DNA of 37,897 nucleotides from Stenotrophomonas maltophilia (GCF_013464915.1 NZ_RAVT01000006.1:110672-148568); one strand, 5' to 3'; positions 9,374 through 19,000 are shown, numbered from the stretch's first letter. Program-made: numbers and translations. Notes: generated from the sequence alone by a model not told the origin.

Positions 9374-9422
9374 TTGACGCCAGGCCTGTGCTTTGAAATA
9401 TGATTAGGCGCCTAATCATATT
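9374..9422 (+). promoter_or_regulatory. marR-type promoter overlapped by a 26-bp perfect palindrome
   Basis: A perfect inverted repeat covers 9397-9422 (half-site aatatgattaggc). Its left arm contains a -10-like TATGAT (9399-9404); a -35 TTGACG is at 9374-9379 with a long 19-bp spacer. Binding by the MarR protein would block the -10. Palindromes around TTAG/CTAA are usual MarR operators. Confidence 0.8.
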
Positions 9423-9432
9423 GGAACGAGCC

Positions 9433-9927
9433 ATGCTGGAAGCCAAGCACAGCGCCCTGCTGGATGAAGCGCAACGACGCGGCCATGCCGGCCTCGCGCA
9501 GCTGCGCCTGTGCTTCCAGCTGCTGTCGCTGTCATCGGCCATCGACCGCGACTGCGCCACACGCCTGGCGCCGCATGGGCTCAGTGAAGGGCGTTTCATC
9601 GTGCTTTTCCTGCTGCACGGTGCCGGTGGCGCGCTGCCACCGCATGAACTGGCCGAGCGCGCAGGTGTCACCCGCGCCACCGTCAGCGGCCTGATCGATG
9701 GCCTGCAGCGCGAAGGGCTGCTGCAGCGACGCAGTGACGCCGAAGACGGCAGGCGCCTGCGGATCGTGCTGACCGCACAGGGGAAACGCCTGGCCGAGAC
9801 GCTGTTCAACCAGCACACGCAATGGATAGGGGGCTTGTTCAGTGGACTGGACGCGGAAGAACAGCAGCAGTTGTCGCAACTGCTGCACAAGGTCTGGCAG
9901 CACACCGATGCAGGTCGCGGGGCATGA
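9433..9927 (+). CDS. MarR-family transcriptional regulator
   Basis: A 164-aa winged-helix regulator. The domain shows LSEGRFIVLFLLHGAGGALPPHELAERAGVTRATVSGLIDGLQREGLLQRRSDAEDGRRLRIVLTAQG (abridged: recognition helix TRATVSGLIDGL, wing DAEDGRRLRIVLT) and helical dimerisation ends. I use ATG 9433, because the in-frame ATG at 9400 lies inside the operator palindrome and upstream of the predicted transcription start. Its stop overlaps the start of the AlkD-like gene (ATGA), so the two form an operon. Autorepression through the palindrome is very likely; the ligand is unknown. Confidence 0.92.
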   Translation: MLEAKHSALLDEAQRRGHAGLAQLRLCFQLLSLSSAIDRDCATRLAPHGLSEGRFIVLFLLHGAGGALPPHELAERAGVTRATVSGLIDGLQREGLLQRRSDAEDGRRLRIVLTAQGKRLAETLFNQHTQWIGGLFSGLDAEEQQQLSQLLHKVWQHTDAGRGA

Positions 9928-10664
9928 GCGGGATCCTGACGGCCGAGCGATTGAATGCGCTCAACACTGGCAGCGTCGCCGCCAGCCATCTGGCCGAATG
10001 CCTGGCGGTGGATTTTGCTGCGCTGCTGCAGGCGGTGGCACCGGCACTTGAACCTGCCGCGCTGCACCGCATGCGCGATGCTGAGGGCAGGGGCATCACC
10101 CATCGCATGGCCCTGGCTGCCCGGTTGCTGCGCGAAAGCGGGCAGGGCGATCCTGCGCAATGGCAGGATCATGTGTCCGATACCGCGCGTGGCTGGGCCT
10201 GCTACCTGATTGGCAGCGATGCCAGCGCAACGCTGCCGGCCAAGCTGCGGGCGATGCGTCCGTTCGCCGATGATCCGCACTTCGGCGTGCGTGAGTGGGC
10301 GTGGCTGGCGCTGCGTGCTGATATCGTTGCTGCGCCGTTGCAGGCGCTGGAGTGCCTGCAGCCATGGACGCAGCAGGCATCGCCCTATCTACGTCGTTTC
10401 GCCTGCGAGACGCTGCGCCCGCGCGGCGTCTGGGCGACCCATATCGCGCTGTTCAAGCAGCACCCGGAACATGCATTGCCGGTGCTGGAAGCACTGGCCA
10501 ACGACCCGGAGCGCTACGTGCAGGACTCCGTGGGCAACTGGCTCAACGATGCCGGCAAGACCCGGCCGCACTGGCTGCGCGATCTGTGCGCGCGCTGGCA
10601 GCGTGAACACGATGGCGGTGCCAACGCCTACATCCGCAAGCGCGCGCTGCGCTCGCTGCGGTAG
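9924..10664 (+). CDS. DNA alkylation repair-like HEAT-repeat protein
   Basis: A 246-aa all-helical protein resembling the AlkC/AlkD DNA alkylation repair group (COG4335-like). The HEAT-like repeats show HFGVREWAWLALR, SPYLRRFACETLRPRG and DPERYVQDSVGNWLNDAGK. Family members bind alkylated DNA and some excise N3- or N7-alkylpurines. I cannot confirm the glycosylase residues, so enzyme activity is inferred from family. ATG 9924 overlaps the marR stop by four bases. The TAG stop codon lies within the GTAG head of a SMAG repeat. The MarR-linked operon may answer a DNA-damaging electrophile or antibiotic. Confidence 0.78.
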   Translation: MSGILTAERLNALNTGSVAASHLAECLAVDFAALLQAVAPALEPAALHRMRDAEGRGITHRMALAARLLRESGQGDPAQWQDHVSDTARGWACYLIGSDASATLPAKLRAMRPFADDPHFGVREWAWLALRADIVAAPLQALECLQPWTQQASPYLRRFACETLRPRGVWATHIALFKQHPEHALPVLEALANDPERYVQDSVGNWLNDAGKTRPHWLRDLCARWQREHDGGANAYIRKRALRSLR

Positions 10665-10686
10665 TGCCGGCCGCCGGCCGGCAACC
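10661..10686 (+). repeat. SMAG-type repeat (GTAGTGCCGGCC form) supplying a stop codon
   Basis: GTAGTGCCGGCC, a short loop, then GGCCGGCAACC. The TAG at 10662-10664 is the stop codon of the AlkD-like gene. Confidence 0.85.
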
Positions 10687-10710
10687 CCCGAATCCTCAAG
10701 GAAGAACCCC

Positions 10711-11100
10711 ATGTCCCACATCCTCATCGAGCTCTACACCGCCACCCCTGCCTGGACAGTGCTCCCGCCTGACCAGCGCACCGCCTTCTTCGCCCGCATC
10801 GGCGCCGGCATGCAGCAGTTCGATCCTGCCCGCATCACGCCGGTGGCGATGGGCCGCGTTGCCGCGGGTGCAGTGCAGGGCGGCAGCGAGCAGTTCTACG
10901 CTGTCTGGAGGTGCGCGAGCCGGGAAGACGCCGACGCCCTGGTGGAAGGCATCGCCGCCACCGGTTGGCATCAATACTTCGCCACCACCAATGCCGTCGG
11001 CGCGGACGATGGGATGGTGCAGCACCTGGCCGATCTGGCTGCCCTGCAGCAGCGCCCCTGGACGCGCATGGCACATGCGCCTGTCACCCGGACGCGGTAA
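10711..11100 (+). CDS. Small conserved hypothetical protein (DUF6616-like)
   Basis: A 129-aa protein without signal peptide or membrane segment. The N-terminus SHILIELYTATPAWTVLPPDQRTAFFARIGAG and the central FYAVWRCASREDADALVEGIAATGWHQYF suggest an alpha/beta ferredoxin-like (dimeric barrel) small protein. It recalls the DUF6616 group, but I am unsure and assign no function. AAGGAAG lies upstream of ATG 10711. It is separated from the AlkD-like gene only by a SMAG repeat and could belong to the same transcript. Confidence 0.7.
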   Translation: MSHILIELYTATPAWTVLPPDQRTAFFARIGAGMQQFDPARITPVAMGRVAAGAVQGGSEQFYAVWRCASREDADALVEGIAATGWHQYFATTNAVGADDGMVQHLADLAALQQRPWTRMAHAPVTRTR

Positions 11101-11139
11101 ACAGTGCATTGCCCCTGTCCATCCGCACGGAAGTCGATC

Positions 11140-11397
11140 ATGCAGAGCACGCTCCAGGTAACGCTGTACGGCCCGCTTGGCGACACCCCGGCGCTGCAGC
11201 TGCCGCAGGCGGAAGGGCCGTCGGTGGCGATCCCGGAACCGCTCCTGCGGCGGCTGGTGTCCGACCTCTACACCGCCCGTTCCCTGCTCAATCCCGAGCA
11301 GCTGGATGAGGCCCGGCAGGAACTGGGGCGCGTGCTGGAGCGCTGGGCCGACATCCATGAAGGCCTGCTGCTGGACGTGGAAGTGCATGGCCGATGA
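11140..11397 (+). CDS. Small hypothetical protein
   Basis: An 85-aa protein I do not recognise. A predicted beta-rich N-terminus (STLQVTLYGPLGDTPALQLP) is followed by helices (PEPLLRRLVSDLYTARSLLNPEQLDEARQELGRVLERWADIHEGLLLDVE, abridged reading). GGAAG lies upstream of ATG 11140; the in-frame ATG at 11104 has no ribosome site. It is acidic and lacks transport signals. It lies 39 bp after the DUF6616-like gene and before the aroG promoter region, so it probably ends that transcript. Confidence 0.62.
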   Translation: MQSTLQVTLYGPLGDTPALQLPQAEGPSVAIPEPLLRRLVSDLYTARSLLNPEQLDEARQELGRVLERWADIHEGLLLDVEVHGR

Positions 11398-11479
11398 GCG
11401 ACTTCGCGTGCCTGGTGCCGCATGCATCGCCCAGGCGCGCGACTCGCTGAACCGCGCCCCCAGTTGCGGATGAAACATT

Positions 11480-11507
11480 TTGCACTGCGCAAAAGCTGTG
11501 CTATCAA
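11480..11507 (+). promoter_or_regulatory. Promoter of the aroG leader transcript
   Basis: -35 TTGCAC (11480-11485), a 16-bp spacer, and -10 TATCAA (11502-11507) preceded by TGC, an extended -10. The predicted start lies at about 11513-11516, at the leader ATG itself, and no clear Shine-Dalgarno is present. The leader peptide may therefore be translated from a leaderless mRNA. Confidence 0.55.
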
Positions 11508-11515
11508 TAGATCCC

Positions 11516-11593
11516 ATGAACGCAGCCCCCACCAGCTTTTACTGGTATTACTTTCCGAAGCCACTGGCGGAGGAAGGACTGCGCTCACCCTGA
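11516..11593 (+). CDS. Aromatic-rich leader peptide of the aroG attenuator
   Basis: A 25-codon open frame containing the uninterrupted run Phe-Tyr-Trp-Tyr-Tyr-Phe (codons 8-13, 11537-11554) and ending at TGA 11591-11593. It lies just before alternative RNA stems and aroG, as in Phe/Trp attenuators. Ribosome stalling at uncharged tRNA-Phe, tRNA-Tyr or tRNA-Trp would sense all three end products of the shikimate pathway. It is too short for normal gene calling. Confidence 0.88.
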   Translation: MNAAPTSFYWYYFPKPLAEEGLRSP

Positions 11594-11646
11594 AGAAAGC
11601 TTCAGACGCATTCCCGAAAGCCGCCAGCGAACCTGGCGGCTTTTTT
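11529..11646 (+). promoter_or_regulatory. Transcription attenuator of aroG (four pairing segments)
   Basis: Segment 1 is CCACCAG (11529-11535), inside the leader reading frame. Segment 2 is CTGGCGG (11564-11570). Segment 3 is CCGCCAG (11621-11627). Segment 4 is CTGGCGG (11633-11639). Segments 2 and 4 are identical, so either can pair perfectly with 3; 1 can pair with 2 with one mismatch. Stalling at the aromatic codons frees 2 to pair with 3 (antiterminator). Reading through to the stop codon covers 2 and lets 3:4 form the terminator. A 6-bp stem (CTGAAG/CTTCAG, 11590-11605) at the leader stop may be a pause hairpin. Confidence 0.85.
11620..11646 (+). terminator. Attenuator terminator hairpin before aroG
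   Basis: An 8-bp stem, GCCGCCAG/CTGGCGGC, with loop CGAAC, followed by six T (11641-11646). It stands 47 bp before the aroG start. Confidence 0.92.
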
Positions 11647-11693
11647 CATGCCGCCACGCTGGGGACCCCCAACGTTCCGGAGACCTCCCCCCA

Positions 11694-12767
11694 ATGCCCC
11701 CGCACACCGACGACCTGCGTATCCGCACCATCGAACCGCTGACACCGCCTGCCCAGCTGCTGGCGATGCTGCCCTGTGACGATGAAGCCTCCGACACCGT
11801 CAGCGCCTCGCGCGCGGCCCTGCACCAGATCCTGCATGGCCGTGACGACCGCCTGGCGGTGGTGGTCGGCCCGTGCTCGATCCACGACCCGCACGCCGCC
11901 ATCGAGTACGCCCAGCGCCTGAAGCCGCTGCGTGATGCACTGGCCGGCGAGCTGGAAATCGTCATGCGCGTGTACTTCGAGAAGCCGCGCACCACGGTGG
12001 GCTGGAAGGGCCTGATCAACGACCCGGACCTGGACGGCAGCTTCAGGATCGACAAGGGCCTGCGCATCGCCCGCGGCCTGCTGCGCGACATCAACAAGCT
12101 GGGCCTGCCTGCCGGCGTCGAGTTCCTCGACGTGATCTCGCCGCAGTACATTGCCGATCTGGTGGCCTGGGGCGCAATTGGTGCGCGCACCACCGAAAGC
12201 CAGGTGCACCGCGAACTGGCCTCGGGGCTGTCGTGCCCGGTCGGCTTCAAGAACGGCACCGATGGCAACGTGAAGATCGCCGCCGATGCGGTGGGTGCGG
12301 CCTCCAATCCGCATCACTTCCTGTCGGTCACCAAGCAGGGCGGCACCGCCATCGTGTCGACCACCGGCAACCCGGATTGTCATGTGATCCTGCGCGGCGG
12401 CAAGCAGCCGAACTACGATGCAGGCAGCGTCGCCGAGGCCTGCCAGGCGCTGGCCAAGGCCAAGCTGCCGACCCGCCTGATGATCGACGCCAGCCATGCC
12501 AACAGCCTGAAGAACCCGGACAACCAGCCGAAGGTGATCGAGGACATCGCCATTCAGTTGGAAGACGGTGAACAGCGCATCGTCGGTGTGATGATCGAGA
12601 GCCATCTGGTCGGTGGCCGCCAGGAACTGGTGGAAGGCCAGCCGCTGGTCTACGGCCAGAGCATCACCGATGGCTGCATCGACTGGGACACCACCGTGAC
12701 GGTGCTGGAGCGACTGGCCGCGGCCGTGCGCGCCCGTCGTGAAGTGAAGGTGTCCGAAGCAGCCTGA
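11694..12767 (+). CDS. aroG: 3-deoxy-7-phosphoheptulonate (DAHP) synthase, class I
   Basis: A 357-aa class I alpha DAHP synthase. It condenses phosphoenolpyruvate and erythrose 4-phosphate in the first step of the shikimate pathway, in the cytoplasm. Signature stretches are LAVVVGPCSIHDPHAAIEYA, VYFEKPRTTVGWKGLINDP, GARTTESQVHRELASGL, GFKNGTDGNVKIA and STTGNPDCHVILRGG, with metal-ligand region IDASHANS. Length matches E. coli AroG/AroF/AroH (about 350 aa). Which amino acid inhibits it cannot be read reliably. Expression is controlled by the FYWYYF leader attenuator, suggesting one isozyme answering to all three aromatics. ATG 11694 follows GGAG. Confidence 0.96.
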   Translation: MPPHTDDLRIRTIEPLTPPAQLLAMLPCDDEASDTVSASRAALHQILHGRDDRLAVVVGPCSIHDPHAAIEYAQRLKPLRDALAGELEIVMRVYFEKPRTTVGWKGLINDPDLDGSFRIDKGLRIARGLLRDINKLGLPAGVEFLDVISPQYIADLVAWGAIGARTTESQVHRELASGLSCPVGFKNGTDGNVKIAADAVGAASNPHHFLSVTKQGGTAIVSTTGNPDCHVILRGGKQPNYDAGSVAEACQALAKAKLPTRLMIDASHANSLKNPDNQPKVIEDIAIQLEDGEQRIVGVMIESHLVGGRQELVEGQPLVYGQSITDGCIDWDTTVTVLERLAAAVRARREVKVSEAA

Positions 12768-12904
12768 TGGAAGCCGCCTGAGTGCGGCACGTGTGTGGAT
12801 GGCGGCCAGCACCTGCGGGGGTGCGGCCGCGATCGGGGTCGGTCGGAGTTGGAGGCCGATCCGTCCGCACCGGCGATGCGCCTGGCGCTGCGTATGTGCG
12901 ACAG

Positions 12905-12928
12905 CGCCAGGTACATCGCCGGGGTGGT
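12905..12928 (-). pseudogene. Short duplicated 3' end of an RND pump gene
   Basis: On the minus strand this reads TTPAMYLAL followed by SHIRSARR. It parallels the C-terminus of SmeK ([16 protein letters not shown]) about 100 bp away, with 23 of 24 bases matching 13007-13030 (one R difference). A SMAG repeat separates the copies. It looks like the remnant tail of a lost or recombined RND gene; the frame runs on into sequence antisense to aroG. Confidence 0.55.
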
Positions 12929-12942
12929 GATGCGGCTCTCCG

Positions 12943-12966
12943 GTAGATCCACGCCATGCGTGGATG
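12943..12966 (+). repeat. SMAG-type repeat (GTAGATCCACGC form)
   Basis: GTAG plus the ATCCACGC/GCGTGGAT stem and CAT loop. It lies 13 bp beyond the smeK stop, between smeK and the duplicated RND tail. Confidence 0.85.
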
Positions 12967-12978
12967 GCGCTGCCCCGT

Positions 12979-15900
12979 TCACCGTCTCGTGCGCAACCTC
13001 GCCAACGCCAGATACATCGCCGGGGTGGTGTACAGCGTCAGCCACTGGCTGACCAGCAGCCCGCCCACAATCGCGATGCCCAGCGGCTGCCGCAGCTCCC
13101 AGCCCTCGCCGTTGGCCAGCATCAGCGGCAACGTGCCCAGCAGCGCCGCCAGCGAGGTCATCAGGATCGGCCGCAGGCGCAACCGCGCCGCGTCCATCAC
13201 CGCGTCCGGTGCAGTCAGCCCGCGCCGCTCCCCGGCCAGCGCGAAGTCCACCAGCAGGATGGTGTTCTTCATCACCACCCCCACCAGCAGGAACAGGCCG
13301 AGCAGGGCGATCAGGTTCAGTTCGTTGCCGAACAGCCACAGCGCCAGCAGCGCGCCGACGCCGGCCGACGGCAGGGTGGACAGAATCACCAGCGGCTGCA
13401 GGAAGCTCTCGTACAGGATGCCCAGCACCAGATACACCGCCAGCGTGGCGCCCAGCACCAGCCACAGCTGGCGCGAACGAAGCTGATCCAGCCCACCGGC
13501 TTCACCGGACAGTTTTCCCTGGACCGAACGTGGCAGCATCAATTTCCCCATCGCGCCATCGATCGCCTGCGTGGCGTGTTCCAGGCCCACCCCCGGTGCC
13601 AGCGCGAACTCTATCCAGATCGAGGCGAACTGCTCGCTGTGGTACACCCGGTCCGGTGCCATGCCATAGCGCCAGCTGGCAATGCTCGACAGCGGAATAC
13701 GCTGGCCATCGCCATCGATCACCTGCAGCCGCGCCAACGTGCCCGGGTCCTGCGTGTGCTTCGGGTCCAGCTCCATCACCACGCGGTACTGGTTGAGGCT
13801 GTCGTACAGCGTGGCAACCTGGCGTTGGCTGAAGGAGTTGTTGAGCATGTTGGCGACAGTGCGCAGGTCCACGCCATGCCGCGCGGCCGCCTCGCGATCG
13901 ATGTCCAGCACCACCTGGCGCATGCCTGCTTCGCCCTGTGCTTCCACGTCCACCAGCTCGGGCAGGCCACGCAGTGCGGCGGCGACCTTCGGTGCCCATT
14001 CGCGAAGGGGCGCGGTATCGGCCGAGAGCAGCTGGAATTCGTACTTGCCGCTGCTGCCGGCGCCCTCCAGGCGGATGTCCTGGTCCACCCACAGATAGAG
14101 ATTGCCGCCGGGCAGCTTGGGCAGCCGCGCGCGCAGGCGGTCGATCACCTGCTGGCTGGAGACCTTGCGCTCGGCCAGTGGCTTCATCTTGATCATGATG
14201 AAGGCGTTGTTCACGCCGTTGCTGCCACCGATGTAGCCGATGATGTCCTCGATGGCGGGATCGGACAGCAGCAGTTTCCGGTACGCGTCGATCTTCGGTT
14301 GCATGGCCTGGAACGACAGACCGTCATCACCGCGGGCGAAACCACGCAGCTGTGCAGTGTCCTGCTTGGGCACGATGCCCTTGGGTACCTGCTGGAACAG
14401 CCACGCGTTGAGCGCGATGACCGCAACGAAGGCCAGCAACGGCCAGCGCAACCGGCGCAGGCTGGCCTGCAGGGTGCGCAGGTAAGCGCCGCGCACACGT
14501 TCGAACAGCGCATTGCTGCCGCGCTGCCAGCGTGACGGCTGCTGCCCGGCATCGACAAACAATCGCGCGCACAGCATCGGTACCAGGCTCAGCGCGACCA
14601 GCACGGAGACCGTCATCGCCGCTACCAGAGTCAGCGAGAATTCGCGGAACAGGCGTTCGACGAAGTCATCCAGGAACAGGATGGAGACGAACACCACGGC
14701 CAGTGCAACGTTCATCGACAGCAGCGTGGCACCCACTTCCGACGCACCCCGTACCGCAGCCTGCCAGCGGTCCGCCCCGAGTTCGCGATGGCGGGCGATG
14801 TTCTCCAGCACCACGATCGCATCGTCCACCACCAGCACGGCGGCCACGATCAGTGCCATCAGCGAGAGCGTGTTGAGCGAGAATCCCATCAGCGCGATCA
14901 GCGCCAGCGTACCGAACAGCACCACCGGTATCGCCACGCTGGGCACCAGCGCCGCACGCCAGTGGCCGAGGAAGCCCAGCACCACCAGCACCACCAGCAC
15001 GATGGCCAGGATCAGCGTCATCTCCGCTTCGTGCAGCGTGGCGCGGATCACCGGCGAGCGGTCCATCACCAGGCGCATGTCAACGCGGGAGGGCAGCAGT
15101 GCATGCAACTGCGGCAGCTGCGCCTGGATGGCATCGACGGTGGCGATGATGTTGGCATTGGGCTGGCGGCTGACGATCAGCAGCACGGCGGGGCGGTCGT
15201 TGTGGAAGCCGCTGGCGTAGCGGTCCTCCACCCCATCGGCAACGGCGGCGACATCGCCCAGTCGCAGCGTGCGGTCGTCGCTGACCTTCAGCGCCAGCTC
15301 GCGGTACTGGGTGGCCTGGCGCAGCTGCAGCGGTGCTTCCAGCTGCCATTGCTGGCGTTCATCGCCCACCGCACCCAGCGGGCGCACTGCGTTGGCACGA
15401 GCGATGGCCCCCGCCACGTCCTCCAGTGCCAATCCAGCATGGTTCAGTGCGTTTGGATCCAATGACACACGCACCGCCGGCAGTGCGCTGCCACCGACCT
15501 GTACTTCACCAACGCCCGGTACCTGCGACAGTTTCTGCGCCAGCACGGTGGAGGCCAGGTCGTACAGCTGCCCGGGCGACAAGGTGTCCGAGGTCAGTGC
15601 CAATGCCAGGACAGGTGCCTGCGAAGGGTTCACCTTGCGGTACTGCGGCATGCCCGGCATGCCACTGGGCAGCTGGCCGCGGGCGAGGTTGATCGCGGCC
15701 TGTACTTCACGTGCGGCCTCATCGATATCGCGGCCGAGCACGAACTTCAGTTCGATCTGGGTCTGGCCCTGGGTGCTGGCCGAATCGATGCGCGAGATGC
15801 CGGGCAGGCTGCCGAGCGCACGTTCGAGCGGCGTGGCCACGGTGGCCGCCATCGATTCGGGCGAGGCACCGGGCAGGCTGGCACTGACTTCGATGGCCGG

Positions 15901-16038
15901 GTAATCCACCTGTGGCAGCGGTGCCACGGGCAGCAGCCGCAGCGCCAGCAGGCCTGCCAGCACCAGCGCAACCGCCAACAGGATCGTGGCCACAGGCCGC
16001 TGCACGCAGGCCTGCGCCAGGCGCTCCACAGGGGTCAC
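12979..16038 (-). CDS. smeK: RND multidrug efflux permease (SmeK/MdtC-like)
   Basis: A 1019-aa inner-membrane proton-driven RND pump of the MdtC/MuxC branch. It has the usual 12 TM layout: a first TM at about 13-33 ending in [14 protein letters not shown], two large periplasmic loops, and TM4 with the proton-relay pair in [16 protein letters not shown]. The C-terminal half contains [29 protein letters not shown] signatures (here [18 protein letters not shown]). Its start overlaps the smeJ stop by four bases (ATGA). Two different RND genes after one adaptor is the arrangement of S. maltophilia smeIJK and E. coli mdtABC, whose pumps work as a heteromer. No outer-membrane channel gene follows, so a TolC-like protein from elsewhere is expected. 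Confidence 0.92.
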   Translation of the reverse strand: MTPVERLAQACVQRPVATILLAVALVLAGLLALRLLPVAPLPQVDYPAIEVSASLPGASPESMAATVATPLERALGSLPGISRIDSASTQGQTQIELKFVLGRDIDEAAREVQAAINLARGQLPSGMPGMPQYRKVNPSQAPVLALALTSDTLSPGQLYDLASTVLAQKLSQVPGVGEVQVGGSALPAVRVSLDPNALNHAGLALEDVAGAIARANAVRPLGAVGDERQQWQLEAPLQLRQATQYRELALKVSDDRTLRLGDVAAVADGVEDRYASGFHNDRPAVLLIVSRQPNANIIATVDAIQAQLPQLHALLPSRVDMRLVMDRSPVIRATLHEAEMTLILAIVLVVLVVLGFLGHWRAALVPSVAIPVVLFGTLALIALMGFSLNTLSLMALIVAAVLVVDDAIVVLENIARHRELGADRWQAAVRGASEVGATLLSMNVALAVVFVSILFLDDFVERLFREFSLTLVAAMTVSVLVALSLVPMLCARLFVDAGQQPSRWQRGSNALFERVRGAYLRTLQASLRRLRWPLLAFVAVIALNAWLFQQVPKGIVPKQDTAQLRGFARGDDGLSFQAMQPKIDAYRKLLLSDPAIEDIIGYIGGSNGVNNAFIMIKMKPLAERKVSSQQVIDRLRARLPKLPGGNLYLWVDQDIRLEGAGSSGKYEFQLLSADTAPLREWAPKVAAALRGLPELVDVEAQGEAGMRQVVLDIDREAAARHGVDLRTVANMLNNSFSQRQVATLYDSLNQYRVVMELDPKHTQDPGTLARLQVIDGDGQRIPLSSIASWRYGMAPDRVYHSEQFASIWIEFALAPGVGLEHATQAIDGAMGKLMLPRSVQGKLSGEAGGLDQLRSRQLWLVLGATLAVYLVLGILYESFLQPLVILSTLPSAGVGALLALWLFGNELNLIALLGLFLLVGVVMKNTILLVDFALAGERRGLTAPDAVMDAARLRLRPILMTSLAALLGTLPLMLANGEGWELRQPLGIAIVGGLLVSQWLTLYTTPAMYLALARLRTRR

Positions 16039-19000
16039 GCGCTGGCCTCTTCAGCGACGGTGGTTGCTGCCGCGCGGCCGCGCTGCAAGCGGTCGAAGGC
16101 GAGGTAGATCACCGGCGTGGTGAACAGGGTCAGTACCTGGCTGACCAGCAACCCGCCCACCATCACCCAGCCCAACGGTTGCCGCAGTTCGGCACCGGAA
16201 CCACTGGCCAGCATCAGCGGCACGGCACCGAACAGCGCGGCCAGCGTGGTCATCAGGATCGGCCGGAAGCGCAGCAGCGCGGCCTGGTGGATCGCCTCGC
16301 GCGGGGTCATGCCGCGCGTACGCTGCGCGTCCAGTGCGAAGTCGATCATCATGATCGCGTTCTTCTTCACCAGGCCGATCAGCAGCACGATGCCGATCAC
16401 CGCGATCAGGTCCAGGCTGCGCCCGCTCACCCACAATGCCGCCAGCGCGCCCACCGTGGCCGAGGGCAGGGTGGACAGGATGGTGACCGGATGGATGAAG
16501 CTCTCGTAGAGCACGCCCAGCACGATGTACATCACCACCACCGCGGCCAGGACCAGCCACAGCGTGGAGGACAACGAACGGCTGAACGCTGCTGCGGCAC
16601 CCTGCAGGCGCAGTTCGATGCTTTCGGGCAGGCTGACCTGCGTGCGTGCGGTCTGCACGGCATCGATCGCCTCGCCCAGCGACGTGCCCGGTGCGAGATT
16701 GAACGACAGAGTGGCGGCCGGGAACTGGCCGACATGGTTGCGCAGCAGGGCGGCCGGGCCCAGTTCCACCTGTGCCACTGCGCCCAGCGGCACGGTCTGT
16801 CCGCCGCTGCTGCGCACGCGCAGGCCACTGATGGCTTCCGGTCCCGGTTGCCGCGATGGGTCGGCCTCCAGCACCACGCGGTACTGGCTGGCCTGGGTGA
16901 AGATGGTGGAGATCTGACGCTGCCCGTAGGCGTCGTACAGCGCGTCGGCCACCGCTTCAACGCTGACGCCCAGGCGTGCGGCGGCATCGCGGTCGATGTT
17001 CACCCGTGCCTGCCGGCCCTGCATCTGCAGGTCGCTGGCCACATCGCGCAGTGCCGGCTGCTGGCGCAGCGCCTGCAGCAGCTTCGGGGTCCAGCGCTCC
17101 AGTGTTTCAAGATCCGGCGTGGTCAGGGTGAACTGGTACTGGGTGCGGCTGATGCGGTCTTCGATGCCCAGCTCCTGCACCGGCTGCAGGTACAGGCTGA
17201 TGCCGGGGATCTTCGACACGCGCTGTTGCAGGCGCGCCATCACCACGGCGGCGCCATCGCGGTCGCCGTGCGGTTTCAGCTCGATCAGCAGGCGGCCGGT
17301 GTTGAGCGTGGCGTTGTTGCCGTCCACGCCGATGTACGAGGACACGCTGGCCACCGCCGGGTCGGCTTCGATGGCTGCCGCCAACGCCTGCTGTCGCTCG
17401 CGCATGGCCTGGAACGAGATGGCCTGCGGGGCTTCGCTGATGCCCTGCACCAGGCCGGCATCCTGCACAGGGAAGAAGCCCTTGGGCACGGCGAAGTACA
17501 GCGCCACGGTCAGTGCGAGGGTGGCAATGGTGGCCAGCAGCATCAGCGGCTGGCGCTGCAGCACCCAGCGCAGCTGTCGGTCGTAAAGGGCGATGATGCG
17601 GTCGAACACGTCGCGCTTCGGGGGCGGAGCCCCTTGGGGCTCTGACCCCTTCGCGTGCGGCTTCAGGAACCGCGCGCACAGCATCGGCGTCAGTGTCAGC
17701 GAGACCAGCAGCGAAATGCCGATGGCCACCGCCAGTGTCACCGCGAACTCATGGAACAGTGCACCCACCAGGTCGGCCATGAACAGCAGCGGGATCAGCA
17801 CTGCGATCAGCGAGACGGTCAGCGACACCAGGGTGAAGCCGATCTCGGCTGCGCCTTTCAGCGCTGCATCGCGCGGGCTTTCACCTTCCTCCAGATGGCG
17901 GGCGATGTTCTCCAGCATCACGATGGCATCGTCCACCACGAAGCCGGTAGCGATGGTCAGCGCCATCAGCGTGAGGTTGTTGAGTGAATAGCCGGCCAGC
18001 AGCATCACCGCGAAGGTACCGATCAGCGACAGTGGTACTGCGACGCTGGGAATGAGCGTGGCCGGCAGGTTGCGCAGGAATACCCAGGTGACCAGCACCA
18101 CCAGGCCGATGGCCAGCACCAGTTCCTTCTGCACGCCGCGCACCGACGCGCGGATCGATTCGGTGCGGTCGCTCAGCACGTTCATCTGCACGCCGGCCGG
18201 CAGCGTGGCCTGCAGCTGCGGCAGCAACGCGCGCACCTGTTCGACCACGGCGATGACGTTGGCGCCGGGCTGGCGCTGGATGTTCACCAGCACCGCCGGC
18301 GTGGTGCCGCTCCATGCGGCCAGCTGGCGGTTCTCGGCACCATCGGTGATGGTGGCGACATCGCCCAGCCGCAGCGGCGCGCCATCGCGCCAGGCCAGTA
18401 GCAGTGCGCGGTATTCGGCCACGCTGCGCATCTGGTCGTTGGCATCGAGCATCACCGCGCGGATCGGACCGTCGAAGCTGCCCTTGGGCAGGTTGACGTT
18501 GGCCGCAGCAATCGCGGTGCGGATGTGGTCCATGCCCAGGCCGTTGGCGGCCAGTGCCGCCGGATTGACCTGGATGCGCACGGCAGGGCGCTGGCCACCG
18601 GCCAGGCTGACCAGGCCGACACCGGGCAGCTGCGCCAGGCGCTGCGCGATGCGCGTATCCACCAGGTCATGCACCTGTGGCAGCGACAGGCCCTGCGAGG
18701 TCACCGCCAGGGTCAGGATCGGCGTATCGGCCGGATTGACCTTGCGGTACACCGGCGGCACCGGCAGGTCGCCGGGCAGGAAGCTGCCGGCGGCGTTGAT
18801 CGCGGCCTGCACGTCCTGTTCGGCCACGCCCAGCGACACCTCCAGGCCGAACTGCAGGGTGATCACTGACGCGCCGCCGGAACTGGTGGACGACAACTGC
18901 TTCAGGCCGGGAATCTGCCCGAGCTGACGCTCCAGCGGCGCAGTGATCGTGCGCGTGGTCAGTTCCGGGCTGGCACCGGGGTACAGCGTGGTGATCTGGA

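Noticed and set aside
9364..9385. Terminator for the histidine kinase gene (CCTGG/CCAGG inverted repeat)
   Set aside because: Only a 5-bp stem with a 9-nt loop and no T tract.
12964..17645. Two long plus-strand open frames (12964-14535 and 15912-17645) antisense to smeK and smeJ
   Set aside because: They are rich in Gln/Arg/His, mirror the pump codons, and lack starts with ribosome sites or any recognisable domain.
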